Positions 1 through 11,345 of a stretch of 64,000 bases of DNA are shown here, in pieces (the stretch's first letter is position 1; every line of letters starts with the position of its first letter). The notes below the pieces were generated by a model that did not search any database, was not told where the DNA came from, and was given only the letters and a program-made list of their open reading frames with translations. The position numbers and the translations under genes were made by a program. The DNA is from Cytidiella melzeri (Eukaryota; Basidiomycota; Agaricomycetes; Polyporales; Irpicaceae), in contig JABYQR010000178.1 in the NCBI GenBank assembly GCA_022592445.1, positions 26,194 through 90,193 on the forward strand, read 5' to 3'.

Positions 1-1972
1 GTGAAGGCGGCTCTCAAATGCTGAGTACATCCTCACTTCAGTGCGTTCAAGAAGACAAAAGATGAAGATTTCTTACGTCATCGTTGGTCCACTTTAATCC
101 AGACTTTTCAACGGTTCCGAGCACCTCGCAAGCCTATAACGTGCAACGGCGATTAGTAGCTGTTACCTGACAACAAGCCCTTGACTTACTATGGCACGGA
201 TGTATGGTTCGCTGCTGGTGAACTCGGGAATAACGTGCTGGACCAAGAATTGCTCCATGCTACCTTTGACGTCGGGATGGCGCATGATAACGTGGCCAAG
301 GGCAGCCGTCATGTTCAATGCGCCGAAACGTTGTGGCGCCGCAGGTTTCCTGTGCCAATAATGAGATTGGCCTTCTGACACGGAACAAAAATTATACTTG
401 CGAGTTAAGTACGCGGTTAATGAAACCAAGGATAGGCATGAACGTCATCTTGGTTCGGTTGCTAGCGAGCGACAGAAGGAAAGTCGTAGCAGCTGAGACG
501 GGAGTGTCGAATGCCTCGAATTCATCTAGGAACATACAGTCATGAGCGACACTCACGGAAGGTAAATTGCTAGAATAGCTCACCAACAGCGATTCGGACA
601 TATTCAATAGGGTCATTGGTCCATTGCTCTTGTTTCGTGCTGTTAAAGCAGAGCTGCGGGAAGACATATGACGACACGAGCGTCTCGAAGTGAGGCTTGA
701 GCATGACCCAAGTAGACTTGGGCTTCACACTGAGAATGTCGAAGATGAGACACCAAGGTACGAAATGCACAACACGAAATCACTTTACCATTCAGTGAAG
801 AACGTGAAAATTTGATACTGGCATTTCTTCGACAACCAAGTTTGACCGGAGACGAAGAGCTCGACTTGTTGCAAATAAATCTTGAAGATCTCCGGTGCAA
901 ACGTCGTGACAAAGTGCTGTGCAAACACAGCATATTCCTGTTGCAAAGAGCTCGGGAGTTGAGATGGGTTGCCGAAGCGATTGAACAGACGGCCGAGGAT
1001 GCCATAAGCCCATTTCTTTGCTTTCCACCATTCACTGCGTTCGCGCTCGTCTTCATTCTCAGGGACAGCATCTTTAGGGATTTGGAGGTTGACGACTTGG
1101 AAGAGGAGGCGACCCCAGGGTACGAGGCTCTCCGAACTCTGTTGATGGGCACTCAGATGAAGGACAATGCTCGTTTTATATGTCTTCAAGATAAGATGCA
1201 GCATAAATGGAATTTCCTGGCTAGCATTCGCTGGAGGGGTGGCAAGCAACTGGGTTGCGATGTTGACCAAAGTAGGGAAGAGCTGCTTGACAAGCTCTGG
1301 GAGAATATCGGCCGCTTGACGGAAACTGCGCGTCTTGTCAGAGATATTCACCGCGAGCAGACGATAGTACTGACCGGAAAGCCCTAACCATTTCCAGAGA
1401 TGCGATGCATCCCGCAACCACTTCGCGGATCTCGCTGCTCGCCAGAAGCCTCTTAACATCATCCAACAGCGTTGGCCACTGATCCGGGAAATCGCGTGCG
1501 ACGATATTTTTAAGAGTGCTCGCAAGTTGGACAGAGATGGACCGCGACGGCGACGCTGCGAGGAGAGGCAACAGTGACGACTTGAGCGCGGTGCGGTCCG
1601 ACTGAGGAATCGGCACCTGATCAGGGCGAGGACTGGTAGGGTCAACAAAATACGAGGTATAGACGCGATTCTTGAGGTAAACTACGCCTGCTTGACGAGT
1701 CGCACTACTAGACGTCAAGAACGCTGCAAGCCACGAGAAATACGCGTGAGGCACATACAGTTCGACGTTATCACTCCCAATGATCTGCAGCAACGCGGTC
1801 AACATGCCCTCCTGAGCACCGAGCTAGCCATGAGAGGCAGGTTCAGAGCTGAGAAACCGCCTGAAAACACTGGAGTGCACACCTTGCGAATCTGCAGCTC
1901 ACCGCTCTTTTGAACATTGGGATCTGGATTGTAGGTGGTGGCGAACAGGTTGGACAAAGTTTGAAGGTCCAT
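1..1972 (-). CDS. NMD5: importin-7/8-type karyopherin (Nmd5/Sxm1-like), 5' part
   Basis: Importin-beta family nuclear import receptor; the C-terminal half lies beyond the left window edge. The start codon at 1972 opens with MDLQTLSNLFATTYNPDPNV, the usual importin-7/8 N-terminus, followed by the importin-beta N-terminal domain (LLQIIG, GVVYLKN, ARDFPDQWP at about 1400-1800). Downstream exons keep recognisable importin-7 blocks: SEWWKAKKWAYGILGRLFNRFG (shared core WWKAKKWA), then NDPIEYVRIAVGE near 590 and DEFEAFDTPVSAATTFLL near 500, and HVIPEFTSSEPYIRA near 200. Introns such as 738-789 have clean GT..AG ends. Two junctions (about 1365 and about 360-420) do not join in frame with an ordinary intron, so either the intron structure is unusual, a base is wrong, or the gene is damaged. 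Family assignment is firm; integrity is less so. Confidence 0.85.
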
Positions 1973-2346
1973 CTCGCTGGGTAAACGTCAGCAAGGCTCG
2001 CGTTAAAGCTGGGTTATTGAGCACTGACTCGTTTTAAGGGTGTAAAGTACAAAGAAACAAAGCTCTGGGTATCGGTTGAAAGAGAGAAAGGTGATGGTTC
2101 GAACCAAAAAATTGAAGTACGCGCCTCGCGTCTGAAATCACCGAAAACGTGGTTATCTGATGCAGATTTCACATTCACTAAAGCTCCCAGTACACGCAGA
2201 TTTACTTGTAATTACTAGGTAATCAAGTGAGATAAAGTACGTAGTCGCATGATGATTAACAGCGCGAGAGCATCCTCTCAACATCCCCAAGAATTCGTCG
2301 GCGTCCGGTTACTAGACGAGACCCATTCTCTCATGCCCGCGAATGG
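1973..2346. other. intergenic, importin promoter side
   Basis: This gap lies between the importin start and the Dsc3 stop codon, both genes being on the minus strand. It should hold the importin promoter and the Dsc3 3' end. I see no ORF, repeat or RNA gene. A GGTTCGAACC string near 2096 looks like a tRNA B-box but has no matching A-box or acceptor stem. Confidence 0.5.
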
Positions 2347-3464
2347 CTAACCTGACAAGGCATACATCCAGACACCAAACACGACGTTCATCACAAACCC
2401 AATGACAATACCCATCTGCATGCTCTGTCTGTAATGGGCGTGAGCTGGAATTGGGTGCCAAGGTGCAGCCACGACTTACGACAGGGGTGGCGGCTCATAC
2501 ACGTCATGCTCTGGGCCTTCCTCCCAGAATATGGCACCTTTACGCTCGTGGAAGAAGAAGAACGGAAGAATAGGGAAGAAGAACCCTAGAACGAGTCCAC
2601 TGAGAATCGTGCTGGGAGTCTGCGATCCGCCTTGCGTGAGGGAGGCACTCTCGGAGCCATCCATTGAGTCGATCCATTGTTCCTCCAGAGCACGAGCGTG
2701 TTCGTCGACTGAGGTTTGTGGTAAGATGCGGTGTTGCAGTGTATACATGCGTACTCACAATCGTCGTTATTCTCAAAGTCCTGATCCAGGAAATCCCTGG
2801 CAGATCTTGAATGGAATTGGGAGCGAAAGCTTGCGATGTCCTGAGCTGAGAACCCTGCAGCTGCGAGGCGATCGAAGCCTCTGAGAGGCCTAAGCTGCGC
2901 CCTCTGGTCAAAGTGTCGTGTTAAAGACCTGACGACTTAGCTAGAGCACGCGATAACATGCCTGCTCCCTAGTCTCATCCTCTTCGCCTGGTTCAATCTT
3001 GTTGCCTACGGAACAGTGCACCCAGATAGTAGATTGCGAAGCATCCTCAGGCTCGGGGTCTCCCGAGTCTGCCAGTTTGGACGTTGCGCGACGTTGTCGC
3101 GATTCAAGAGCCAATATCCAAGGGTACAGGTATGTACCGTCAGGAATTATTCGGCCTGAATGAATCAAGCGCAGTCTGTGATCCTGCAGCTCTGGTCGGT
3201 GTTCTCGAATCTACGATTGTGAGCACAAGGCTGACATTCTCTTTCAAGAGCACATACCTGTCGTTTGACATCGCGCACAGCATCCCTCTCTGCAATTTGA
3301 AGGGATAAATCAGGGATGCCTTCAGAGAAACGAACCACAAGTGGTTTTGTTGCCGGAGGCTCCTCGTACTGCGACAGACTTGGTCCCGCGTCGTCTGATA
3401 CATGTACAGGTTCTGAGACTCGCATCTTGCCTTTCGCCTTAGCATTGACACTGTTCGTAGCCAT
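2347..3464 (-). CDS. dsc3: DSC E3 ubiquitin ligase complex subunit 3 (Dsc3)
   Basis: Subunit of the Golgi/endosomal DSC ubiquitin ligase that, in fission yeast and Aspergillus, drives cleavage of the SREBP sterol/hypoxia factor. The start at 3464 gives MATNSVNAKAKGKMR, followed by a ubiquitin-like fold (PLVVRFSEGIPDLSLQI, then RFIHSGRIIPDG and the conserved STIWVHCSVGNKIEPGE). The C-terminal domain begins PLRGFDRLAAAGFSAQDI, continues with EEQWIDSMD, then a hydrophobic pair of membrane segments (LVLGFFFPILPFFFFHERKG and, after an intron, MGIVIGFVMNVVFGVWMYAL) ending SG-stop at 2347. The last intron (about 2428-2480) joins PPPLS to QSMQMG in frame, which restores the family's C-terminal RMQMGIVIG-like motif. 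Several short introns. Transcribed divergently from ARP6 with 255 bp between starts. Confidence 0.88.
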
Positions 3465-3719
3465 TTATCCAGGCAAAAGATCTACAGAGCATATCAACTC
3501 ATATGTTCAGATCTCAGAGAAGATACTCACTGACGATGGTCGTGAATGTACCGGAGAGGATGCATGCACTCCCGGGTTATGCATTGCGTGGGTAATTGCG
3601 CGCCTAATCATAATTTACGCCTTGCGTTTTCGCCATCACCACTGGCAGTACCGTCTCAGCAGTCCCTGGTTGTTTGCACTCTAGCATTGTAAATACAAGG
3701 CTCTGATGAAAACCACCGT
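3465..3719. promoter_or_regulatory. divergent promoter between dsc3 and arp6
   Basis: A 255-bp gap separates the two divergent start codons, so it must supply both promoters. No TATA box is evident, which fits housekeeping genes. Inferred from position only. Confidence 0.4.
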
Positions 3720-5575
3720 ATGAAGAACACTCATATTGTCGTTGTGGATAATGGCGCAGCGACGATCAAGCTCGGTGTTGTAGCTGGCAAAGCCCAAGTC
3801 ACTGCAAAGTTCGTCGCTCAGTGGTTCCTTGCGACTCGAGCATGACTTCACATACGCAATAGGATTGTTCAAAATGCTATAGTACGTTCCAAAGGAGCCA
3901 AGACGACATACGTGGGCCACGAAATTGACACTTGTCGAGATTTCTCCTCCTTGCATTATCGTCTCCCATTCGAGAAGGTACGCTAGATTCTTTACATCCC
4001 CACAAGAAACATTATATCATGTATATAGTATGCGTAGGGCTACCTCGTCGATTGGGACGCACAAAAGGCAATCTGGGACGATCTATTTACAGACAAATAC
4101 CTCGGAGTATGTCCACATTGTTGTTTACTCAACTCGTTTTGACTTCCGTTCTATGTCAGGTCGCTCCATCTGAGACTTCTCTGTTACTTACAGAGCCGTA
4201 CTTCAATCTTCCCAACCTCCAAGATGTGTACGATCAATTCATTTTCGAGGAATACGAATATCGGTCTTATTATCGCTGTACTCGTAAGTTATTACTCAAT
4301 TGGTGTGCTATGTTTTCTCATCGCTAGCGCAGCTGCTTCGTTGGTCCCTTATGGCAGCTTATTCCAAGGCGACGGTCTACCGTCCCCGGAATGCATGCTT
4401 GTCATTGACGCAGGATTCAGCTACACGCATGTTGTACCAATATTGAATGGATCCATTATTTGGCAAGGAGTAAAGAGGTCAGCTCCCCGTCACCACGTGG
4501 CGTTTATCTTGTTGACGGGATGGGCAGAATTGACATAGGTGGAAAAATGCTAACGAACCAGCTAAAGGAGCTCGTATCATATCGTCAGTGGAACATGATG
4601 GATGAAACCTATGTGATAAACGATGTGAAGGAGAGTTGCTGCTATGTGGCCACCAATTTTAAGCGAGACTTGGAAACTTGTCGGTGCGGCGTATTGAATC
4701 ACACTTTCTCTACCTCATCTCATCAAGCCTTGCAGCCACAACAGCAAGGATAATCCCATTGTGAGGGAGTACATTCTCCCAGACTTCTCTTCCGAGTCAC
4801 GCGGCCACGTGAGGGCAAGTGATGAGATTCTCGACGACTCTCGACAGATTTTACACATGAACAACGAGCGGTTTTCTGTACCTGAGTTACTTTTTCGGCC
4901 GGATGATATAGGTGAGGGCATGATCACCAAGCAAGCGATGGTATAGTCCCTGATGTCATCCGTTTTCCGAGACAGGCCTTGAGCAGGCAGGATTGGCAGT
5001 GACAATTGCACAAAGCATCTCAGTCCTGCCTGAGGACCTACAAGGACTGTTTTGGGCGAACATAGGCCTAATTGGCGGCACGACAAAAATTCCATTCTTT
5101 CGTGATAGACTGTACGCATTTTCTTACCGGCAGTCAGACATGAGCTAACCCTTTCAACGCACCATGCAGCCTGGACGAACTTCGATCGTTAGCTCCAGTT
5201 GACTGCGAGGTTTGTATCTATCAGAGTCCAGAGTGCGTCTTCTCATGAGTCGGTTAAAGCTTTACATTGAAAGGTCACCACAGCCCTGTTCTTGAGGCAT
5301 TCAACGGAGCATTATCGTTCGCACGAAACCCGGAGTTTCCCGATCGCGTCGTCACCAGGGAAGATTATCTTGAAATGGGGAGCACCGCTTGTAGGCGCAA
5401 GTTCCAGGACTGGAAACCTGTAGAGAGAGAGTCTAAAGGCAAGGAGGTGCTGAGGGGGAAGGGCGCGAGCAGAGATAAGCACGAGGACGAAGATGAAGAG
5501 GAACTTCCCCCGAGAAAACCTGGCCGCGGACGAGGCAGAGGAGCTAGCGGGAATCACAATCGCAGGCGAACTTGA
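3720..5575 (+). CDS. arp6: actin-related protein 6 (Arp6), SWR1 complex subunit
   Basis: Nuclear actin-related protein of the SWR1 remodeller, which exchanges H2A for H2A.Z. The N-terminus reads [22 protein letters not shown] (IVVVDNGA is the actin-fold phosphate loop), then [37 protein letters not shown], the Arp6 hallmark [16 protein letters not shown] at about 4175, [64 protein letters not shown] and [19 protein letters not shown]. Introns at about 3993-4039, 4110-4158, 4280-4331, 4477-4527 and 4912-4976 restore family motifs in frame; the first intron junction (about 3800-3865) is uncertain. The C-terminus has a charged tail of about 50 residues ending in Arg/Gly repeats (GRGRGRG) and stops at 5575; this tail is longer than in yeast Arp6 and looks disordered. 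Confidence 0.88.
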
Positions 5576-6039
5576 ACTGCTGGCGCTCATGTTCCGCTAC
5601 GAGTCGTCACACGGAGATACGTGGGTGCGCACCTGTTGGATTTGGCGGCGCAAGCCAAGTCATTATAGGCCCTCTGTTGAATACAATGACGATAGAATTC
5701 TGGAATAGCCAACATCAGTCCTGTCGACTTGACAGTTGCTCCAGTGCCGATCAATATTTTGACCAAGGTTTTGTGGCGTCACAATCACTCCTTTACAGGA
5801 CCTCGCACATGTCGCATCAACCCTGCAAAGTTTATCTGCCATTTATGATGGTTTTGAGGGACAATTTGCACCCGTAAGCGTCGCGTTTGTGGCTCACCAC
5901 CGCCTTTGTCGACGTCTCAGTTGCATAAAGGTACCGTATTGCTCTATCATTGACCGATCTTGTTTGCTCATTATATGACATACACACTATTCGCATTTTC
6001 AGCCAATAATAGTTGATCATTCATTACTAGGGTCATCAT
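5576..6039. other. intergenic
   Basis: The stretch between ARP6 and the first P450 remnant holds no ORF I can support. It contains the ARP6 terminator region and what would have been the promoter of the broken P450. Confidence 0.4.
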
Positions 6040-8090
6040 CCAGTTTTCGGTTGTTCAGCCTCGGTGCTCTCGCTGTCCTTGCCTCCACTGCCTTGGTAGG
6101 TTGTCGCAAAACGTTCGATTGCGATTGGGATGACTGGCTGATTTGGTCTTCTAGTGTACTCATTGCGATCTTCTACAGATGGCAGCCCATATACATCCAA
6201 CCGCCACGAGTTTCCTTTGTGAGCCCACCCTGAGCAGCCTCCTGATACATCACCTCGGTATCCCTCGTCGCGTCGCTTGCACATTCTTGTCTTCTGAGCA
6301 ACATTACTGGTGTCGATTCTGCTCTATAGGCTTTCTCCGTTCCACCTCCATCCACTGGTTCGGTAGCTTGGGCCAATTCAAGCTAAATTCCCGAAGCTGT
6401 GTGTGGCATAGGCTGTAAGCCATGGTAAGCAACACCTCCATATTGAGAGACAGCATGACGTATGTTGCAACATCGTGTGGATTGGTATGTCAGCTGCTAT
6501 GACGATGCTGGACACTTGACTGAAATCATTCATAGGACCGAATGGACTGTCTATCTGTAACGTTTCCTTCAACCACTTATTTCAGGGTTAGCCGAAAGGT
6601 CGCACTCTCCACACAGTAACCCCTTGTCGTGGCTCATAGCGATACAACAGCGTGTAGGCCATGCTCGTCGCCGCAATCTTTGGCATCGCGGTCTCAAGAC
6701 TGCAACATCGAAATGATTGCAACCTCACGAGGTGCGCTGTTCAGTTAGTTGAGGCGCTCGTTATACAGTAGGGCACCGTAAACCTCGCTGCTCAGCGGTT
6801 GAGTTTCTTCACGTATTCCTCACGTATATTTACGTACGACAACCCTCTTCTTACACACACTGACAATTCTCCCGTTTGGAAGATGCGACTCTATGTGCGA
6901 TATGGCGCAAGTGAATCAGCGTCTCATGGACGATATGGACACGTTCTCGATAGACTCGGAGGCGGCTCAAATATGCTGCGAAATGGAACTGAAGAAGGAC
7001 AGCGGCAGAACATGGAAGATGGACTGGAGTGAGTGTGCAGTGTTGGACACCCACTCAACTGGATCTAGCTCATGCAGGATGATCTCAGCATGGCCTGAAT
7101 TTGCGAACGCATTCGATGGCCATCCTGCTACACGAGGTACACATGGGGCGTCGCCGAAGAGCTGAAGCGATTCCGTGCCTCCAGCCATCAGTGTGCGGGA
7201 CGAAGGTTTCGGGAAAGCTCTACTGTGAAGCATTTGTTCTGTAAATTGGTCAAGTGGCTCGGCGTAAACTGCATAATCCGGCCTAGCTCACAGTCGCGGA
7301 GCAGAGGATTGAACGAGGACTTCATGAAAAGACACCGTCTCGACCTCTCATCAAAGCGGAGGCTGTTCTCGCGGTCAATGCGGGCTCAGATATTATCGCT
7401 GTTGCTCTTGATATCACGTCCCGCCTCTTACGCCATCGTAGCTGTTACAAAACGTTACCAGATGAGATGGATCAACACTATCCAGCTGGAAAAGATGCGC
7501 TGCAACCTCAGTCTCACCCCAAGATGGTAAAACAGGACGCAGTATGGTGAGAATTGTCTCACTTGCATCGATTTTAACTGAATAACTTATGACACTTTGT
7601 TATCAGAAACAACGTCCTCCGTCTGTACTTCGCTGACCCTAGTGGGAATCAGAGATCAGCTGAGCTGGGCATGGAGGGTAAATGGATTCGGCCTTAGTGC
7701 GTAATCAGTCGTTCTGGCCGGTTTCCCCTACTCGTCTCAGCTAGTTACCCCAAGAATACCAAGCGAGAATCTACTTCTGGTCCGTGCAACCTGATCCTCG
7801 CAACTTTCCGCACCCATAAAGTTGATACCCCGACAGATGGCTCATCGCCGAAGGACTCAGTCATCGTCTGAAAATTTCGTTCATAACCCGAATGCGTATC
7901 TCCCATTCTCATTCGGACCGACCATACGTGTTGGGAAGAACATGGCGCTGCAGAAAATGCGTATTGTGATGTGCCACACGAATCAGAAGCTGAACATGCG
8001 GTTTGAGGATGGCACGGACCCGTTCAAATGGGAACGCGATCTTGAAGACAGAAACATAACAGGTCAAGGGACTAGCCGTACAGGACACAG
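6040..8090 (+). pseudogene. cytochrome P450 pseudogene, decayed paralogue of the 9029-11206 gene
   Basis: Order and spacing of recognisable segments follow the intact P450 just downstream. RWQPIYIQPP (about 6178) matches RWEPIQIIPV; YRLSPFHLHPL (about 6325) matches YRVSPFHPLARY; GGGSNMLRNGTEEG (about 6960) matches GGGTEMLRDGDKDG; EAVLAVNAGSDIIAVAL (about 7360) is the I-helix; NNVLRLYFADPSGNQRS (about 7610) is the helix-K region with ETMR changed to NVLR; PDRWLIAEGL (about 7830) precedes the haem loop. The haem loop reads FSFGPTIRVGKNMAL, so the cysteine that binds haem iron is arginine. At least two frame changes and several stops separate the pieces. It is a non-functional tandem duplicate, not a separate family. 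Confidence 0.85.
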
Positions 8091-9028
8091 TACCAATTTT
8101 CCAATAACTACTCATCACCCGCCTATACTCATGTTTGCGATGTATACTGTGAGCTTCTGCCGGTCTGCGTCATTCACTTCGGGCCCGACCCGGGTATCAA
8201 ACTCCGTCCCGTCAGGCTTTGCCAGGGCTGTAGAGAATGCGGTGTCTTGCCGGCGAGTTGACAGCATGCCTTCAATGACCGTACGTGTTCGTTGAATCGT
8301 CCCCAGTGCTTTAGCTGACCATCGATGGTTACAACCGCTACGACTGCGGACGAATAAAGTCGGCCATGATTGAAGCCGAGCGATTTTCCTCCTTTGGTGT
8401 AGCATAGATAGGTAAGTCAGCATTTGAGCAACCGTTGTGTCCACCAAGCATAGCCTAACTTGGTTACTCTGTTAGCTCTGCCAATGAAACCACTCTCACG
8501 CGGGTCAGAGACAACAGATGGTTGTGCCACGGAACCTTGGATAAGCATCCTCTCCTTCTGCCAGTACGCCTCCATTACGGCAGGAATTTAAGGTACATCC
8601 TGCGCCACCACCTAGATGGCGCAATCGGGTTATCTTATCCGGCGTGCAGTTGCACATTTGGCTGGTACAAGAGGTAAACCTACCACCGACAATGGGAGGC
8701 ACGGTCCATGGGGTTATACATGGCTGCGCTCACACCAACCGTGGCTTCGCGTGCCTCGAACTTCAGCTTTATTCTCACCTGACCGGCAAGCGGACGCTTT
8801 CCTCGCGAATATCTTCTCAGATGCGTGTCGTGGCTAAATAAAGTTCCTTCGTGCCCGCTCTCTGTCCGACTTGAGCGATGTCAAGCATCTGGCTGCACGT
8901 GTAGACTAGTGGCCATTGCATGCTTAGTCGAGCGCTTCCGAACTCTCCCCGGGATCCTCTTAATAGCTGGGACTAGATCAAACCAAGAGCGGTCTCTTCG
9001 TTGTCTCGACACACTCCAGTCGTCCTTG
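8091..9028. other. intergenic between P450 copies
   Basis: No supported gene. A 110-codon minus-strand reading frame at 8115-8447 has no recognised domain and no signs of introns or promoter. The right end should hold the promoter of the intact P450; no clear TATA box was seen. Confidence 0.35.
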
Positions 9029-11206
9029 ATGCTTTCCCTGGATGTCCTTCCCTCAAGCCTTCACTTCACAACAAAGGATGCAATCCTTGTCGTGGTCGTA
9101 TTCGCATTGGTACGCATGCTACATTACCTAACTAGCTTTCTTGTATTCATCTGTTGACTTCAGGTTGTGCATTGGATCTTCCGTCGATGGGAGCCCATTC
9201 AAATCATCCCCGTATGCTCCTTGATCATTGGTGCCCCCACATTTCTGTCAAGGCTGTTCGTGCAACAATACGGAACACCATGCGCCATGCTGTTAACATT
9301 CACTGTCTATTATGCATCCATCGCTGCCTCCGTCATTGCCTATCGTGTATCTCCCTTCCATCCCTTAGCCAGATACCCTGGACCTATGGTCGCAAAGCTT
9401 TCTGCTTTTTGGCTGGCCTGGATCGCGTTCCGAGGCAAACGACATTTATACATAGACCGTTTACACACACAACACGGCGACATAGTTCGCATAGGTATTT
9501 CTCATCCCATTCATCTCTCATAGTAACTTTTGAATGTTTTTTTCCACAGGGCCAAACGAATTGTCAATAAGAGATGCATCAGCCATCTTCCCTCTCATGG
9601 GCTCGAATGGGCTGCCAAAAGGGTTTGGGATGAAGGGACGAGTGCAACACGCAGAATCACCTCTCATAGCATGTCAAGACCCCATTGAACACGCACGACG
9701 CAGAAGACCCTGGAACCGTGCTTTCAATACGAACGCCTTAAGGGACTATCAGCCCATCATCACGAGGCGTGCAACTCAGCTTGTCGAAGCTCTTCGAATC
9801 CAAGCCGGCAACGTCGATTTGGCGCAATGGATCAGCTTCTTCGCGTGCGTTTATGCCTTGCCGCTTATAGGAGCTTTTTTATCGCCCTTTTCACCCGGTC
9901 TGATCCTGTGTTGTGTTTAGGTATGATTTTATGGGAGATATGGCGTAAGCAAAACAGCTTTGACACTCTGTGCGTGAGTTTCTGAGCTTTCATCGCAGGT
10001 TCGGCGGTGGGACCGAGATGCTTCGCGATGGTGACAAAGACGGACTGTGGAAGTTACTGAAGGCAGGAATGAGGTAAGTACGAGGTCATCCTGTCCAGGG
10101 TTTTGTTGCTTGACTCGACTCACTGGGCGATTGTTGTAGAATCGCGGTCATCTATGAACACGTCCCGTGGTTGTCCTTCTACACTCGACATCTCCCCAAC
10201 ATCGGCAAAGCGTTGGTGGAGCTTCGCCGTATGGCATACGAGCGCACTGCCAAACGGTATCAGAACGGGTCATCCACAAAAGACTTGTTCTTTTTCTTGG
10301 TATTTGAGCATTTCTTTGTTCAATTGTCCATGCGTTGACCTGTCTATGCTAGAGCAATGAGGATAATGCAGAGAAAGTATCTCCCCCACGACACATAGTG
10401 CTCGCCGATGGCGTTCTCGCGGTGATTGCTGGCTCAGACACCACAGCAACCACCTTGAGCAACCTCTTTTTCAACCTCCTCAATCATCCAGACACATACA
10501 AGCGATTGCAAGCGGAAGTTGACCATTACTACCCACGAGGGGATGATGCTCTCAATCCTATTCATTACACGCACATGTCCTACCTCGACGCTATAATGTA
10601 ATCCTCGTCCGTCTTATCTTGTTTTATTGAGATATTTACTGACGACTAGGCGGCGATCATCACCACCTTAGAAACGAAACCATGCGCTTGTTTCCCGCTG
10701 TACCAAGTGGCAGTCTACGAGCGCCATCGCGTGGGTCTGGAGGAAAGGCATTCGGCAAACAGTGCGTCCCGCGCCTCTCTATCTTCATGAGATGGCCATT
10801 GCTTATCGACGACTGACGCATTGTCCACGCCAGTTTTATACCAGAAGGAACTCAAGTTCGTATCTCGATCCGATCCGTCCAACGCGACGTGCGCAACTTT
10901 TCCAACCCAGACATGTTCTGGCCCGACCGCTGGCTCATCGCTGAAGGCCTCCTACCACCACCGACATCGTCAAACCCGTTCGTCCATGACGTCAATGCTT
11001 TCATTCCGTTCTCCTTTGGTCCTTCCAACTGTGTCGGCAAGAACTTGGCGCTGTTGGAGATGCGCATGGTGATTTGCTTGTGCATGCAAAAGCTCGAGAT
11101 GCGCTTCGCGGAGAGCTGGGACCCCAAGCTTTGGCATGCAAACCTCGAGGATTTGTTCGTCACGGGGATGGGACAGTTGCCTGTGGTCATCACACGTAGG
11201 GACTAG
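9029..11206 (+). CDS. cytochrome P450 monooxygenase (intact copy)
   Basis: Haem-thiolate monooxygenase anchored in the endoplasmic reticulum by several N-terminal hydrophobic segments (MLSLDVLPSSLHFTTKDAIL, then AMLLTFTVYYASIAASVIAY), a pattern common in agaricomycete P450s. Landmarks in order are the Pro hinge YPGPMVAKL (about 9373), the C-helix WNRAFN (about 9713), I-helix AGSDTTATT (about 10430), ExxR as NETMR (about 10673), PERF-type PDRW (about 10924) and haem loop FSFGPSNCVGKNLAL (about 11013) with its cysteine. About nine exons; introns are about 50-60 nt. The intron before NETMR must end at CCTTAG (about 10670), because the nearer AG breaks the frame. Stop at 11206. Substrate unknown. 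It sits between two broken P450s. Confidence 0.88.
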
Positions 11207-11345
11207 ACAATCATAGACAAAAGGGAGAGATCTGGGCTCGAGAGCACACACGGTCCAAGAGGCGCAGTATGATACCACGGATGTACAACACGTTGAAGCC
11301 GTTTTATTTACTAAGTTAATCCAATGCATGATACCCCTGAACTAA
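11207..11345. other. convergent intergenic spacer
   Basis: A short spacer of 139 bp between the stop of the intact P450 and the 3' end of the minus-strand P450 pseudogene. No feature seen beyond the two 3' ends. Confidence 0.4.

Noticed and set aside
2090..2110. GGTTCGAACC string resembling a tRNA B-box
   Set aside because: No A-box or acceptor stem at the right distance on either strand.
8115..8447. 110-codon minus-strand ORF between P450 copies
   Set aside because: No domain, promoter or splice signals; overlaps the 3' flank of the P450 pseudogene and is probably chance.
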